Shown here in pieces: positions 20,207-28,862 of a DNA stretch of 64,000 nt. The position numbers and the translations under genes are program-made. The stretch spans positions 27,596 through 91,595 of the forward strand of contig CAMKTS010000010.1 in the NCBI GenBank assembly GCA_946415755.1, given 5' to 3'. Source of the DNA: an uncultured Prevotella sp. GTDB taxonomy: Bacteria > Bacteroidota > Bacteroidia > Bacteroidales > Bacteroidaceae. The notes under the pieces were generated by a model. The model saw only the letters and a list, made by a program, of their open reading frames with translations. It had not been told where the DNA came from and searched no databases. Position 1 is the stretch's first letter. The number at the start of each line of letters is the position of its first letter.

Positions 20207-20262
20207 TGTGCTAATCCTTTGTTGAATTGACAATTGATAATTGGTAATTGACAATCAGTCAT
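20207..20262 (-). repeat. 7-nt tandem microrepeat upstream of the corA start
   Basis: AATTGAC AATTGAT AATTGGT AATTGAC AATCAGT on the + strand. Confidence 0.7.
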
Positions 20263-20391
20263 TTAGCGGCAGAGGGATTAGCAGCTCTGCTCGCTATCCC
20301 CCGCCTAACATTTGTTACTGTCCGCCGGGTAATCGTCTATCATTTTGTTACTATTTTGGTTTTATCGGGTGCAAAGGTACAAAATATAATT

Positions 20392-20470
20392 AAGAATGAA
20401 GAGTTAAGAGTTAAGAAATTTTCTGCCGATGGACATTTTTTCTTAATTCTTAACTCTTAACTCTTCATTA
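20392..20470. repeat. Inverted pair of 7-nt tandem microrepeats
   Basis: AGAATGA AGAGTTA AGAGTTA AGAAATT ... CTTAATT CTTAACT CTTAACT CTTCATT; ~23-bp stem 3' of pepD. Confidence 0.7.
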
Positions 20471-20472
20471 TT

Positions 20473-21933
20473 TCACTTACAGGGCACGTCTTCGAGTGTC
20501 TTCTTCAGCAGTTGCCAGAAGGGTTCGACCGTCTCGATGAGGGCACGCTCGCTGGTGGTGTGTGGCGACTTCATCGTAGGACCGAGACTTACCACGTCGA
20601 GCCAGGGATATTTGCTCAGGATGACAGAGCACTCCAACCCAGCATGGTCGACCTGGATGATGCCGTCCTTGCCAAAGAGTTCCTTGTATTCTTTCAGCAA
20701 CAGGTGCAGGATCTCTGAATCGGGGTTGGGGTCCCAGCCGCCATAGCTTCCTGCCGTCTCTACCTTCATGCCAGCCATCGAGAAGCAGCTTTCGAGCATG
20801 GTCACCACATAGCCCTTCATATCCTCACGGCTGGAGCGTGCCAGGATCTTGATGCTGGCTTTGCCTTCTCCGATATTGATGATGGCTAGGTTCGATGAGG
20901 TTTCTACCACGGCAGGGTAGGCGGGTATGAAGCGGATGACACCGTCGTGACAGGCGAAGATGGCATCCACCAGGTTGTCCTGAATCTCGACGGGCACTTC
21001 TTTCTTCGGAGTCTCTACGTCCTCAACGATTAACTCGATGCCCTGTGGCTCGATGAGTTTGAACTCATCGTTGAAAGTGTCCTGCCAGTCGGCAGCTATC
21101 TCCTTCAGGGCTGCGATGTTCTCCTTGGGCAGTGTCAGCACGGCTTCGGCCTTGAAGGGGATGGCATTGCGCATGTTGCCACCGTTCCATGCTGCCAGGC
21201 GGGCCTCCGTCTCAGCGATGGCCTCACGTACCACCTGTACCAGCAGCTTGTTGGCATTGCCACGGCCCTCATTGATTTCCAGACCGCTATGTCCGCCGCG
21301 CAGATTCTTGACCGTCACACGGACGGCAGCATCCTCCGGGTCGGTATCCACCTCCTGGTAGTCGAGTGTGGCGGTGACGTCGATGCCACCTGCCGAGCCG
21401 ATGACAAACTTTCCCCAGTGCTCTGAGTCGAGGTTCAGCAGGATGTCGCCCTGCAGTTCACCCTCGGGCAGTTCGTTGGCACCATACATACCCGTTTCCT
21501 CATCGCGGGTGATGAGTGCATCGATGGGGCCGTGCTTCAGGTCTTTGGCCTCCATGATGGCCATGATGGCTGCCACACCCAGTCCGTTGTCGGCTCCCAG
21601 GGTGGTGTCTTTGGCTTTCACCCACTCGCCGTCAATCCACGGTTCGATGGGGTCGGTCTCGAAGTGATGCGTTGATTCGGGTGTCTTCTGCGGCACCATA
21701 TCCATGTGTGCCTGCAGGATGATGCCCTTCTTGTTCTCCATGCCAGGTGTGGCAGTCTTGCGGAACACGATGTTGCCGGCAGGGTCTTTAAATGCCTCCA
21801 CACCGGCCTGTTTTCCGAAGTCGAGCAGGAACTGTTGTATTTTCTCAAGGTGTCCGCTGGGTCGCGGTACTTGTGTCAGTGCGTAGAAGTTCTTCCAGAT
21901 GCACTGTGGTTGTAGGTTTTGAATTTCGTTCAT
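20473..21933 (-). CDS. pepD: Aminoacyl-histidine dipeptidase (peptidase D family)
   Basis: GIILQAHMDMVPQK; TTLGADNGLGVAAIMAIME; DEETGMYGANEL. Confidence 0.93.
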   Translation of the reverse strand: MNEIQNLQPQCIWKNFYALTQVPRPSGHLEKIQQFLLDFGKQAGVEAFKDPAGNIVFRKTATPGMENKKGIILQAHMDMVPQKTPESTHHFETDPIEPWIDGEWVKAKDTTLGADNGLGVAAIMAIMEAKDLKHGPIDALITRDEETGMYGANELPEGELQGDILLNLDSEHWGKFVIGSAGGIDVTATLDYQEVDTDPEDAAVRVTVKNLRGGHSGLEINEGRGNANKLLVQVVREAIAETEARLAAWNGGNMRNAIPFKAEAVLTLPKENIAALKEIAADWQDTFNDEFKLIEPQGIELIVEDVETPKKEVPVEIQDNLVDAIFACHDGVIRFIPAYPAVVETSSNLAIINIGEGKASIKILARSSREDMKGYVVTMLESCFSMAGMKVETAGSYGGWDPNPDSEILHLLLKEYKELFGKDGIIQVDHAGLECSVILSKYPWLDVVSLGPTMKSPHTTSERALIETVEPFWQLLKKTLEDVPCK

Positions 21934-21948
21934 TGTTGTTAGGTGTTT

Positions 21949-22929
21949 TTATAGTTTGACTTTCGTAAAATTCAGTGCGAGCCAGGCATAGATTCCCAGA
22001 GCGATGACGAGCATGGTCTGCACGGTATGTACAATCAGCACGAAGTAGAGTGCTTTCTCGTCGGCTACGCCATAAAGGATGAGCATGGTCTTCACGGCGA
22101 AGTGCCACGGGCCGGCACCGTTGGGTGTCGGTACGATGACGGCGAGGCTGCCTACGATGAAGGTCACCAAGGCACAGCCCAGTCCGAGGTTGGCCGTGAA
22201 GTCGAAGCAGAAGAAGGTAAGGTAGTAATGCAGGAAGTAGCTCAGCCAGATGGCGAGTGTGAAGCATGCGAACAGTGGGATGTTGCGCACGTCCTTCAGC
22301 GATATCACCCCCTGCCAGATGCCGCTGAACGTAGCTTTCACCTTATTATATATAGAGAGCTTGCGCAGCAGGAAGTGGAGCAGTATCAACATGGCTACGC
22401 CGCAGACGGCCACTACTAGGTAGCCTGCCCACGAGAATCCGTACAGGATGTCGTGAAGGTTGGTGCCCGTCTTGCGGAAGAAGGTGCCGAAAGTGCTCAT
22501 CTCCAGCAGGATGACGATGGCGGTGATGCCCATGACCAGCAGCGAGTCGATGGCCCGCTCGGTGACTACCGTGCCCAGGGCTTTCGAGAACGACACGCCA
22601 TCGTACCGCTTGAGCATGCCGCATCGGGTGAATTCTCCGACGCGTGGGACAACCAGTGAGGCAGCATAGCTCAGGAAGATGCTGTGAATACTCACCGATG
22701 TCCTTGGATGCTCGCCTACGGGTTCCAGCGTCTGCCGCCAGCGCCAGCCACGAAACATCTGTGCCAGGATGCCAAAGGGAAACGACAACAGCATCCACGT
22801 CCAGTCCGTCTCGTCGGTCATCACGTACAAGATGGTCTGCCAGTCCTCGCCGCGATACATCCAATAAAGTATCGCACCGCCCAGCAGGAGCGGCATGAGC
22901 ACTTTCAGTATGATGCTTTTTGCCCTCAT
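21949..22929 (-). CDS. Flippase-like (UPF0104 / lysylphosphatidylglycerol synthase TM) protein
   Basis: Multi-TM; SYAASLVVPRVGEFTRCGMLKRYDGVSFSKALGTVVTERAID; PTPNGAGPWHF. Confidence 0.88.
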   Translation of the reverse strand: MRAKSIILKVLMPLLLGGAILYWMYRGEDWQTILYVMTDETDWTWMLLSFPFGILAQMFRGWRWRQTLEPVGEHPRTSVSIHSIFLSYAASLVVPRVGEFTRCGMLKRYDGVSFSKALGTVVTERAIDSLLVMGITAIVILLEMSTFGTFFRKTGTNLHDILYGFSWAGYLVVAVCGVAMLILLHFLLRKLSIYNKVKATFSGIWQGVISLKDVRNIPLFACFTLAIWLSYFLHYYLTFFCFDFTANLGLGCALVTFIVGSLAVIVPTPNGAGPWHFAVKTMLILYGVADEKALYFVLIVHTVQTMLVIALGIYAWLALNFTKVKL

Positions 22930-22948
22930 CGTGTCTGTAGCGTTGCCC

Positions 22949-24595
22949 TCATCTTGCGGCTACGTATTGGTGCAGCGTCTTTCTCACGGCACCCTTGCCA
23001 GCGAAGAGTTCTTTCACCATTCCCTCAATCTGCTTGCCAAGGCCTGCCTCGTAGAGGTCAAGTCCGAAGACATCCTTGCGTGAGTACAACTGCTTCAGGC
23101 AGCTCCAGTCCTGGTCGGGTTTGCCGATTTCGAGCGGAGCCACGATGGCCTGCAGCTCTGCCAGCAGGGGGTCGGGCGAGGGGTCGAAGGGGGTGCCGTC
23201 GTCCTTGATGCCCTTCAGATAGCGGGCATATCCCGCCAGCGTGAGGGGGATGAGAATGAGGTTCGACATGTCGAGGCCACGGGCGATGTATTTCTTCAGC
23301 GTCTCACCGAAGCGGATGGGCAGCTTCTGGCTGGTGTCCATCGCGATACGCTGCGGGGCATCAGGCATGAAGGGGTTGGGCAGGCGACGGTTGATGACGG
23401 CCCCGATGAACTCGTAGGGGTTCAGTACGCCAGGGTCGACCACCACGGGCATGGCCTCCATATAGCCAATCTTTTGGATGAAGGGGCGCAGGTCTTCGTC
23501 CTGCATCTCTGCGCTGATGAGCGTATAGCCCAGCATGCAGCCGTAGATGCTCATCGCCGTGTGCAACGGGTTCAGACAGGTGGTCACCTTCATCGTTTCC
23601 ACCTTATCCACGGTCTCACGGGTGGTGTAGAGCGCACCGCCCAGGTCGAGTGGGGGACGTCCGTTGGTGTAGTTGTCCTCGATGACCAGATACTGCACCT
23701 CCTCGGCATTCACGAAGGGAGCGGTGAAGGTGTGCTTCTCCGTCTCGATGTAGTCGTTGTCCTCGAAGCCGTCGGCAGCCAACAGTTCCTTTACCTTCTC
23801 GTGCGGGCGTGGCGTAATCTTGTCAATCATCGACCAGGGGAAGGTCACCTTCTTCTCGTCTTTCAGGTAGTCGAGGAAGGCTGCGGGAACCAGTCCGTCC
23901 TTCACCCAGCGCTCAGCGTATGCGAAGATGCCAGCCTTTACCTTGTCGCCGTTGTGCGAGCAGTTGTCCATCGACTGCACGGTGAGAGGCAGTCCCCCTC
24001 CTGTCCCCCCTTGTGGGGATGATGCGAGTGCCTTAAAGCGCTCGTAGAGCAGGGCTGTTACCTTTCCCATTGCGAACTTTGGACCCTCGCTCGTCTTCCC
24101 CCCATGAGGGGATGGGAGGGGGGCCTGCAAGTCAGCCTCGTTGTAGGTGTAACCCTTTTCCGTGATGGTGAAGGATATCATCTGCAGGCTTGGATTGCGG
24201 AAGATCTCCACCAGCCGCTGCCAGTCCTCAAACTGCGGGTCGGCCTTCAGGGCCTCTGTCACGCTGGCAATGACTTTCTTCTCGATGTTGCCGTCCGAAC
24301 AAAGGCTAACCGACAGCGAGAGGTTGTTGTAGGGGGCGTATGCCTTGTCGATGACCTCGAAGTCGAAGGTCTCTGCCACTATCACGCCACGGTCGTACTT
24401 CCCCGTGTTCAGCGCATCGTTCAGGATGGCAGCGGGGAACGCCCGGAAGATGTTGCCGCCGCCGAAGTGTACCCATGTGGGCTCCTTGGCAGTCTTCTCG
24501 CGCAGGGCCTTGATGTCAAACTTCGGGAGCTGGTAGCCTTTTGCTTCCCATTCTGCGGCGTTGAACTGGCCGCTCAGTATGTCGTTTAGCTTCAT
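22949..24595 (-). CDS. uxuB: Mannitol dehydrogenase family protein (probable fructuronate reductase)
   Basis: VHFGGGNIFRAF; QSMDNCSHNGDKVKAGI; next to uxuA. Confidence 0.85.
   Translation of the reverse strand: MKLNDILSGQFNAAEWEAKGYQLPKFDIKALREKTAKEPTWVHFGGGNIFRAFPAAILNDALNTGKYDRGVIVAETFDFEVIDKAYAPYNNLSLSVSLCSDGNIEKKVIASVTEALKADPQFEDWQRLVEIFRNPSLQMISFTITEKGYTYNEADLQAPLPSPHGGKTSEGPKFAMGKVTALLYERFKALASSPQGGTGGGLPLTVQSMDNCSHNGDKVKAGIFAYAERWVKDGLVPAAFLDYLKDEKKVTFPWSMIDKITPRPHEKVKELLAADGFEDNDYIETEKHTFTAPFVNAEEVQYLVIEDNYTNGRPPLDLGGALYTTRETVDKVETMKVTTCLNPLHTAMSIYGCMLGYTLISAEMQDEDLRPFIQKIGYMEAMPVVVDPGVLNPYEFIGAVINRRLPNPFMPDAPQRIAMDTSQKLPIRFGETLKKYIARGLDMSNLILIPLTLAGYARYLKGIKDDGTPFDPSPDPLLAELQAIVAPLEIGKPDQDWSCLKQLYSRKDVFGLDLYEAGLGKQIEGMVKELFAGKGAVRKTLHQYVAAR
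23993..24134 (-). repeat. Inverted pair of GC-rich hairpin mini-elements inside uxuB
   Basis: CCCCCTCCTGTCCCCCCTTGTGGGGATGATGCGAG ... CTCGTCTTCCCCCCATGAGGGGATGGGAGGGGGGCC; encodes APLPSPHGGKTSEGP and SSPQGGTGGGLP around native FAMGKVTALLYERFKALA. Confidence 0.7.
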
Positions 24596-24625
24596 AACTA
24601 TGAACTGTGAACTATGAACTATGAA
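24596..24625 (-). repeat. 7-nt tandem microrepeat filling the uxuA-uxuB gap
   Basis: CTATGAA CTGTGAA CTATGAA CTATGAA CTA on the + strand. Confidence 0.8.
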
Positions 24626-25885
24626 CTAATCAAAGAATCCCGGTTGCTTGTAGGGGATGCCCAGTTCGCGGTCGACGGTGGCGAGGATGCCCTGCACCTG
24701 TCCGAGGGCAAACATACGCCCCAGGAGCGTATAGCCGGAGTTGTGGCCGTGATGGCTCTCATCCATCACGCCGCCAGGCTCGTCTGTAAAGGTCATGCCA
24801 TGATCCACACGCATGGGCAATTTCGGATTCTCTTTCTCGAAGATGCGGCAGAGTTCTATCAGGTCGGCACGCCCTCCCAGGTGGCTGGCCTCCGTGAAGT
24901 CGCCGTTGGGGAAAATGTGACACGAGCGGAGGTGGACGAAATGGGTGCGCGGGGCGAACTTCCTGGCCATCTCCACCACATTGTTATAGGTGCCTGCCGA
25001 GAGGCTTCCGGCACAGAACGTCAGACCGTTGTGCTTGTTGGGCACGGCATCGAGGAACCACTGGATATCCTCCTCGGTTCGCACGATGCGCGGCAGTCCC
25101 AGCACTTCGATGGGAGGGTCGTCGGGGTGTACGCACATGTTCATGTTGTATTCTTCACACGTGGGCATGATGGCTTCGAGGAAGTATTTCATGTTCGCAC
25201 GCAGCTGTGCCTTGTCGATACCCTTGTAGAGGGCTAGGAAGTCGCGGAACTTCTGCACGGGAGCCTCGTCGTTCTCGCTGAAGTTGCCACTGACGAATCC
25301 CTGCGTCTTAATGATGATGTTCTCCACCAGATGGTGGCCTTTCTCAGGAGTCATCGTCTTGGCCAGCTCGTCGCACTCTGCCAGCACGTTGCGCTGAATC
25401 ATTTCTCCCTTCTCATTCCTCATTTCGAAGTTGGCCCATTCCTCGCGGGCACCCTCGCGCTTCAGGATATAGATGTCGAAGTAGGCAAACTCCGCATAGT
25501 TGAAGTAGAGGTTCGTCGATCCGTTGGGATTCTGGTGCAGCAGGTCGGTGCGCGCCCAGTCGAGCACGGGCATGAAGTTGTAGCAGATGCAGTGGATGCC
25601 CTCTGCCGAGAGGTTACGCAGGCTCTCCTTGTACACCTCTATCTGGTAGTCACGGTCGGGGCCGCCATATTTGATGGTCTCCACCACGGGCAGACTCTCC
25701 ACCACGCTCCAGCGCATGCCGTAGCTCTCGATATACTCGCGCAGGTCGCGAATCTTCTCTCTTGTCCATACCTCGCCGAGGGGTACGTCGTGCAGGGCGG
25801 TAACGATGCCCTCCACACCAATCTGTCTCAGTTGTGCAAGCGTAATCCTGTCTTTCTTGCCAAACCATCTCCATGTTCTTTCCAT
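24626..25885 (-). CDS. uxuA: Mannonate dehydratase
   Basis: MERTWRWFGKKDRITLAQLRQIGVEGIVTALHDVPLGEVW; NMCVHPDDPPIEVLGLPRIV; VDHGMTF. Confidence 0.95.
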   Translation of the reverse strand: MERTWRWFGKKDRITLAQLRQIGVEGIVTALHDVPLGEVWTREKIRDLREYIESYGMRWSVVESLPVVETIKYGGPDRDYQIEVYKESLRNLSAEGIHCICYNFMPVLDWARTDLLHQNPNGSTNLYFNYAEFAYFDIYILKREGAREEWANFEMRNEKGEMIQRNVLAECDELAKTMTPEKGHHLVENIIIKTQGFVSGNFSENDEAPVQKFRDFLALYKGIDKAQLRANMKYFLEAIMPTCEEYNMNMCVHPDDPPIEVLGLPRIVRTEEDIQWFLDAVPNKHNGLTFCAGSLSAGTYNNVVEMARKFAPRTHFVHLRSCHIFPNGDFTEASHLGGRADLIELCRIFEKENPKLPMRVDHGMTFTDEPGGVMDESHHGHNSGYTLLGRMFALGQVQGILATVDRELGIPYKQPGFFD

Positions 25886-26216
25886 ACTATTTCCTTACTT
25901 TTTATCGTGGTATTTGATTTCTGCCTTCAAAATTACAACTTCTTGAGGGATTCGGGCAGGTAAAAACGTACAAAAAAACTTAAAATCGTTCATTTTCCTG
26001 CAAAATCGCGTGCCTTTGCACTCAGAATACAGTCTTTGTCTCTGCTCCACTTCCCCTTATCGAAGGAACGGCGAAACGATGCAATCTCGCCAGAAAACAG
26101 GGGGACAGTCCTATGGTGAGCCTTGAGAACAAATAAGGAAAATTGGGTGATTGTGAAAAGAAAATGGGGCGACTGCTTGGTAGGCTCATTTTTTTTTCGT
26201 ACCTTCGCCAGCGGAT

Positions 26217-27035
26217 ATGAGACAAGTACGACCGAAGAAGAATCTGGGTCAGCACTTCCTTACTGACCTGACGATAGCGAAGCGGATTGCCGACACGGTG
26301 GATGCCTGCCAGGGGCTGCCCGTGTTGGAGGTAGGCCCCGGCATGGGGGTGGTGACGCAGTATCTGGTGGAGAAGCCGCGCGAGTTGAAGGTGGTGGAGA
26401 TAGACCGTGAGAGTGTGGCCTACCTGATGGAGCACTTCCCCCGGCTGCGCGACAACATACTGGGCGAGGACTTTCTGCGCATGGACCTGCACGGGGTGTT
26501 CGGCGGTAGGCAGTTCGTGCTGACGGGCAACTATCCCTACGACATCTCGTCGCAGATATTCTTCAAGATGCTCGACAACCGCGACCTCATCCCCTGCTGC
26601 ACGGGCATGATTCAGCACGAGGTGGCCCTGCGCATGGCCTCGCAGCCTGGTACGAAGCAGTATGGCATCCTGAGTGTGCTCATCCAGGCGTGGTACGACG
26701 TGGAGTACCTGTTTACGGTAGAGCCGTCGGTATTCAACCCGCCTCCCAAGGTGCAGAGTGCCGTGATACGCATGACGCGCAACCGGATGGAGCGGCTTGA
26801 CTGCGACGAGGCGCTGTTCCGTCAGGTGGTGAAGACGGCCTTCAACCAGCGTCGCAAGATGCTGCGCGTGTCGCTGCGACCGCTGGTGGCTCCGGATGGT
26901 GAGCAGAGCGCGCTGTTCTATGGCGAGTCGTCGGCTTTCACGCGGCAGTTTGCCACCCGCCGACCTGAGCAGTTGTCTATCTCAGACTTTGTGGTGCTGA
27001 CCAATCTCGTAGCAGATGCCATCAAGGGAAAATAA
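26217..27035 (+). CDS. rsmA: 16S rRNA dimethyladenosine transferase
   Basis: RPKKNLGQHFLTDLTIAKRI; VLEVGPGMGVVTQYL; LTGNYPYDISSQI; FNPPPKVQSAVI. Confidence 0.95.
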   Translation: MRQVRPKKNLGQHFLTDLTIAKRIADTVDACQGLPVLEVGPGMGVVTQYLVEKPRELKVVEIDRESVAYLMEHFPRLRDNILGEDFLRMDLHGVFGGRQFVLTGNYPYDISSQIFFKMLDNRDLIPCCTGMIQHEVALRMASQPGTKQYGILSVLIQAWYDVEYLFTVEPSVFNPPPKVQSAVIRMTRNRMERLDCDEALFRQVVKTAFNQRRKMLRVSLRPLVAPDGEQSALFYGESSAFTRQFATRRPEQLSISDFVVLTNLVADAIKGK

Positions 27036-27143
27036 GGACAAAAAAGCGTTGTGTTCGCGCACAACTGCTTGATTTGTGTCAAGAATACGTCATTTTTTTG
27101 CTTTTACTCATGCAGAATTTATGGAGATTCCGTCGATTATGCT

Positions 27144-27375
27144 TAACTTTGCATCGTCATTCAGAGATAACCAATAGGTAATAAGGTAAAAAGAGTAAGG
27201 ATAACAGACAAAAAGAAAAGGTTAGTTAGTAGTTTTTATATGGTTAGTAGTAATGTTTTGATTAGGTGTTAGTGAACATAAGGTAAAGATTTTCAAAGCA
27301 TCAAGGTTTTAGTTATTAATAAGGAAAAGGAAAAGTGCAGTCAGCGATTGGTTCGTTGGCTGCACTGCTTTTTAT
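27144..27375 (+). ncRNA. Candidate small RNA (orphan promoter plus terminator)
   Basis: TAACTTTG (27144-27151) -7 box; no credible + strand CDS follows; 10-bp hairpin AGTGCAGTCA...TGGCTGCACT (27334-27366) then GCTTTTTAT. Confidence 0.4.
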
Positions 27376-28747
27376 GCCATTCCTCATTTCTCCCCTTCAT
27401 CCATCCCTCATGGAACAGTCGGATGAGGAAGATGCCGCCCCGGAAGGTAAGTTCGATGGCCATTGCCGTCCATACGCCAGGCAGGCCGTAGCTTACGGAG
27501 AGCAGGGCGGCCAGCGTGAGGCGCACGCCCCACATCGAGCAGAGGCTCATGATGGCCGGGCGCAGCGTGTCGCCAGCTCCGACAAAAACGCCGTTGCAGA
27601 CGATGGCGGCAGCAAACATCGGCTCGGCAAAGGCTTCGATGCGCAGACAGTCGGTGCCCACCAGTATGATGTCGGCAACGGGTGTCATCAGCGACATCAG
27701 TTCGGGGGCAAACACCCACATCATCACGCCCATCAGCGTCATCACCAGCATGCCCAGGCCTACTGTCATGCGGGCAAACGAGCGCGTCAGCAGCCGCTGG
27801 CTGGCTCCGATGCCCTGGCCAATCAGTGTGGTGGCTGCCTCGGAAATGCCGTAGCCGGGCATGTAACACAGGCTCTCGACGGTGATGGCCAGCGAGTGGG
27901 CGGCGATGGCAATGGTACCCAGGGGGGCTACGATGAGGGTGCTCACAATCTGCGCACCGCCCATCAGCAGGTGTTGCAGCCCCATGGGGGCACCAATCTT
28001 GAAGGCATTTGCCACTACGTCGGCCTTGGGCTTGAAACTCTGCCACGTGTTCTCATCGGCTTGCGGCGTGTCGCCCTGTCTCTGTCCCCCCTTGAAGATG
28101 CCCAGCATGTCGGAGCGCCACAGCAGGAAGTAGAGCATGAGGGCTGCCGTAATCAGCTCGGCCACCCCTGTGCCCAGTGCTGCCCCCATCACGCCGAGCT
28201 GCATCACGTAGATGAAGACGTAGTTGAAGCAGACATCCATCACGCACATGCCGATGTTCAGCATGGAGGGTATCTTCATGTTGCCCGAGCACTTGAGCAT
28301 CGAGCCTGCCAACCCCTCCATCTGGAAGAAGATGCCGAAGACACCGATCAGGGCGAAGTAGAGGGAGGCATCGTGCGCTATCTCCTCGGAGCCTCCCAGC
28401 CAGAAGGGCAGCGGGATGCTGATGGAGAGGGCGGCCAGCGTGATGGTGACGCTCCAGAGCAGGCAGCACACCATCGACTGGCGCAGCACCCTGCGGGCAC
28501 GCTGGAAGTCGTTGGCACCTATGGCATGTGCCACCTGTACGGAGAATCCCATGTTGGCGGCCATCCCCAGACCTCCCATCAGCCAGCTGGTGGTCTCTAC
28601 CAGTCCGATGGCTGCCGTTGCCCTAGCTCCCAGGTGTCCCACCATCGATGCGTCGATGAAGAACATCACGGTGGCTGAGATTTGTGCCAGAATGGACGGG
28701 ATACTCAGGCTGACAATCAGCCTGAGTTTCTCGCCCTGCGTCATCAT
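27341..28747 (-). CDS. MATE family efflux transporter
   Basis: 12-TM-like; SIPSILAQISATVMFFIDASMVGHLG. Confidence 0.92.
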   Translation of the reverse strand: MMTQGEKLRLIVSLSIPSILAQISATVMFFIDASMVGHLGARATAAIGLVETTSWLMGGLGMAANMGFSVQVAHAIGANDFQRARRVLRQSMVCCLLWSVTITLAALSISIPLPFWLGGSEEIAHDASLYFALIGVFGIFFQMEGLAGSMLKCSGNMKIPSMLNIGMCVMDVCFNYVFIYVMQLGVMGAALGTGVAELITAALMLYFLLWRSDMLGIFKGGQRQGDTPQADENTWQSFKPKADVVANAFKIGAPMGLQHLLMGGAQIVSTLIVAPLGTIAIAAHSLAITVESLCYMPGYGISEAATTLIGQGIGASQRLLTRSFARMTVGLGMLVMTLMGVMMWVFAPELMSLMTPVADIILVGTDCLRIEAFAEPMFAAAIVCNGVFVGAGDTLRPAIMSLCSMWGVRLTLAALLSVSYGLPGVWTAMAIELTFRGGIFLIRLFHEGWMKGRNEEWHKKQCSQRTNR

Positions 28748-28862
28748 GCGACCCTCGCGGATGTAGGCTAAGAGGTCTGTCTTTTCTTTTTTCGTTTTTT
28801 CGGGGATTATTCGAAGTTTCGATGTTTCTGGATTTCGAAGTTTCGGGATTTCGATGTCTCAG

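Noticed and set aside
27335-28678. 447-aa + strand ORF opposite the MATE gene
   Set aside because: Antisense shadow ORF, H/Q/G-rich, with no domain; the minus strand is a normal MATE transporter.
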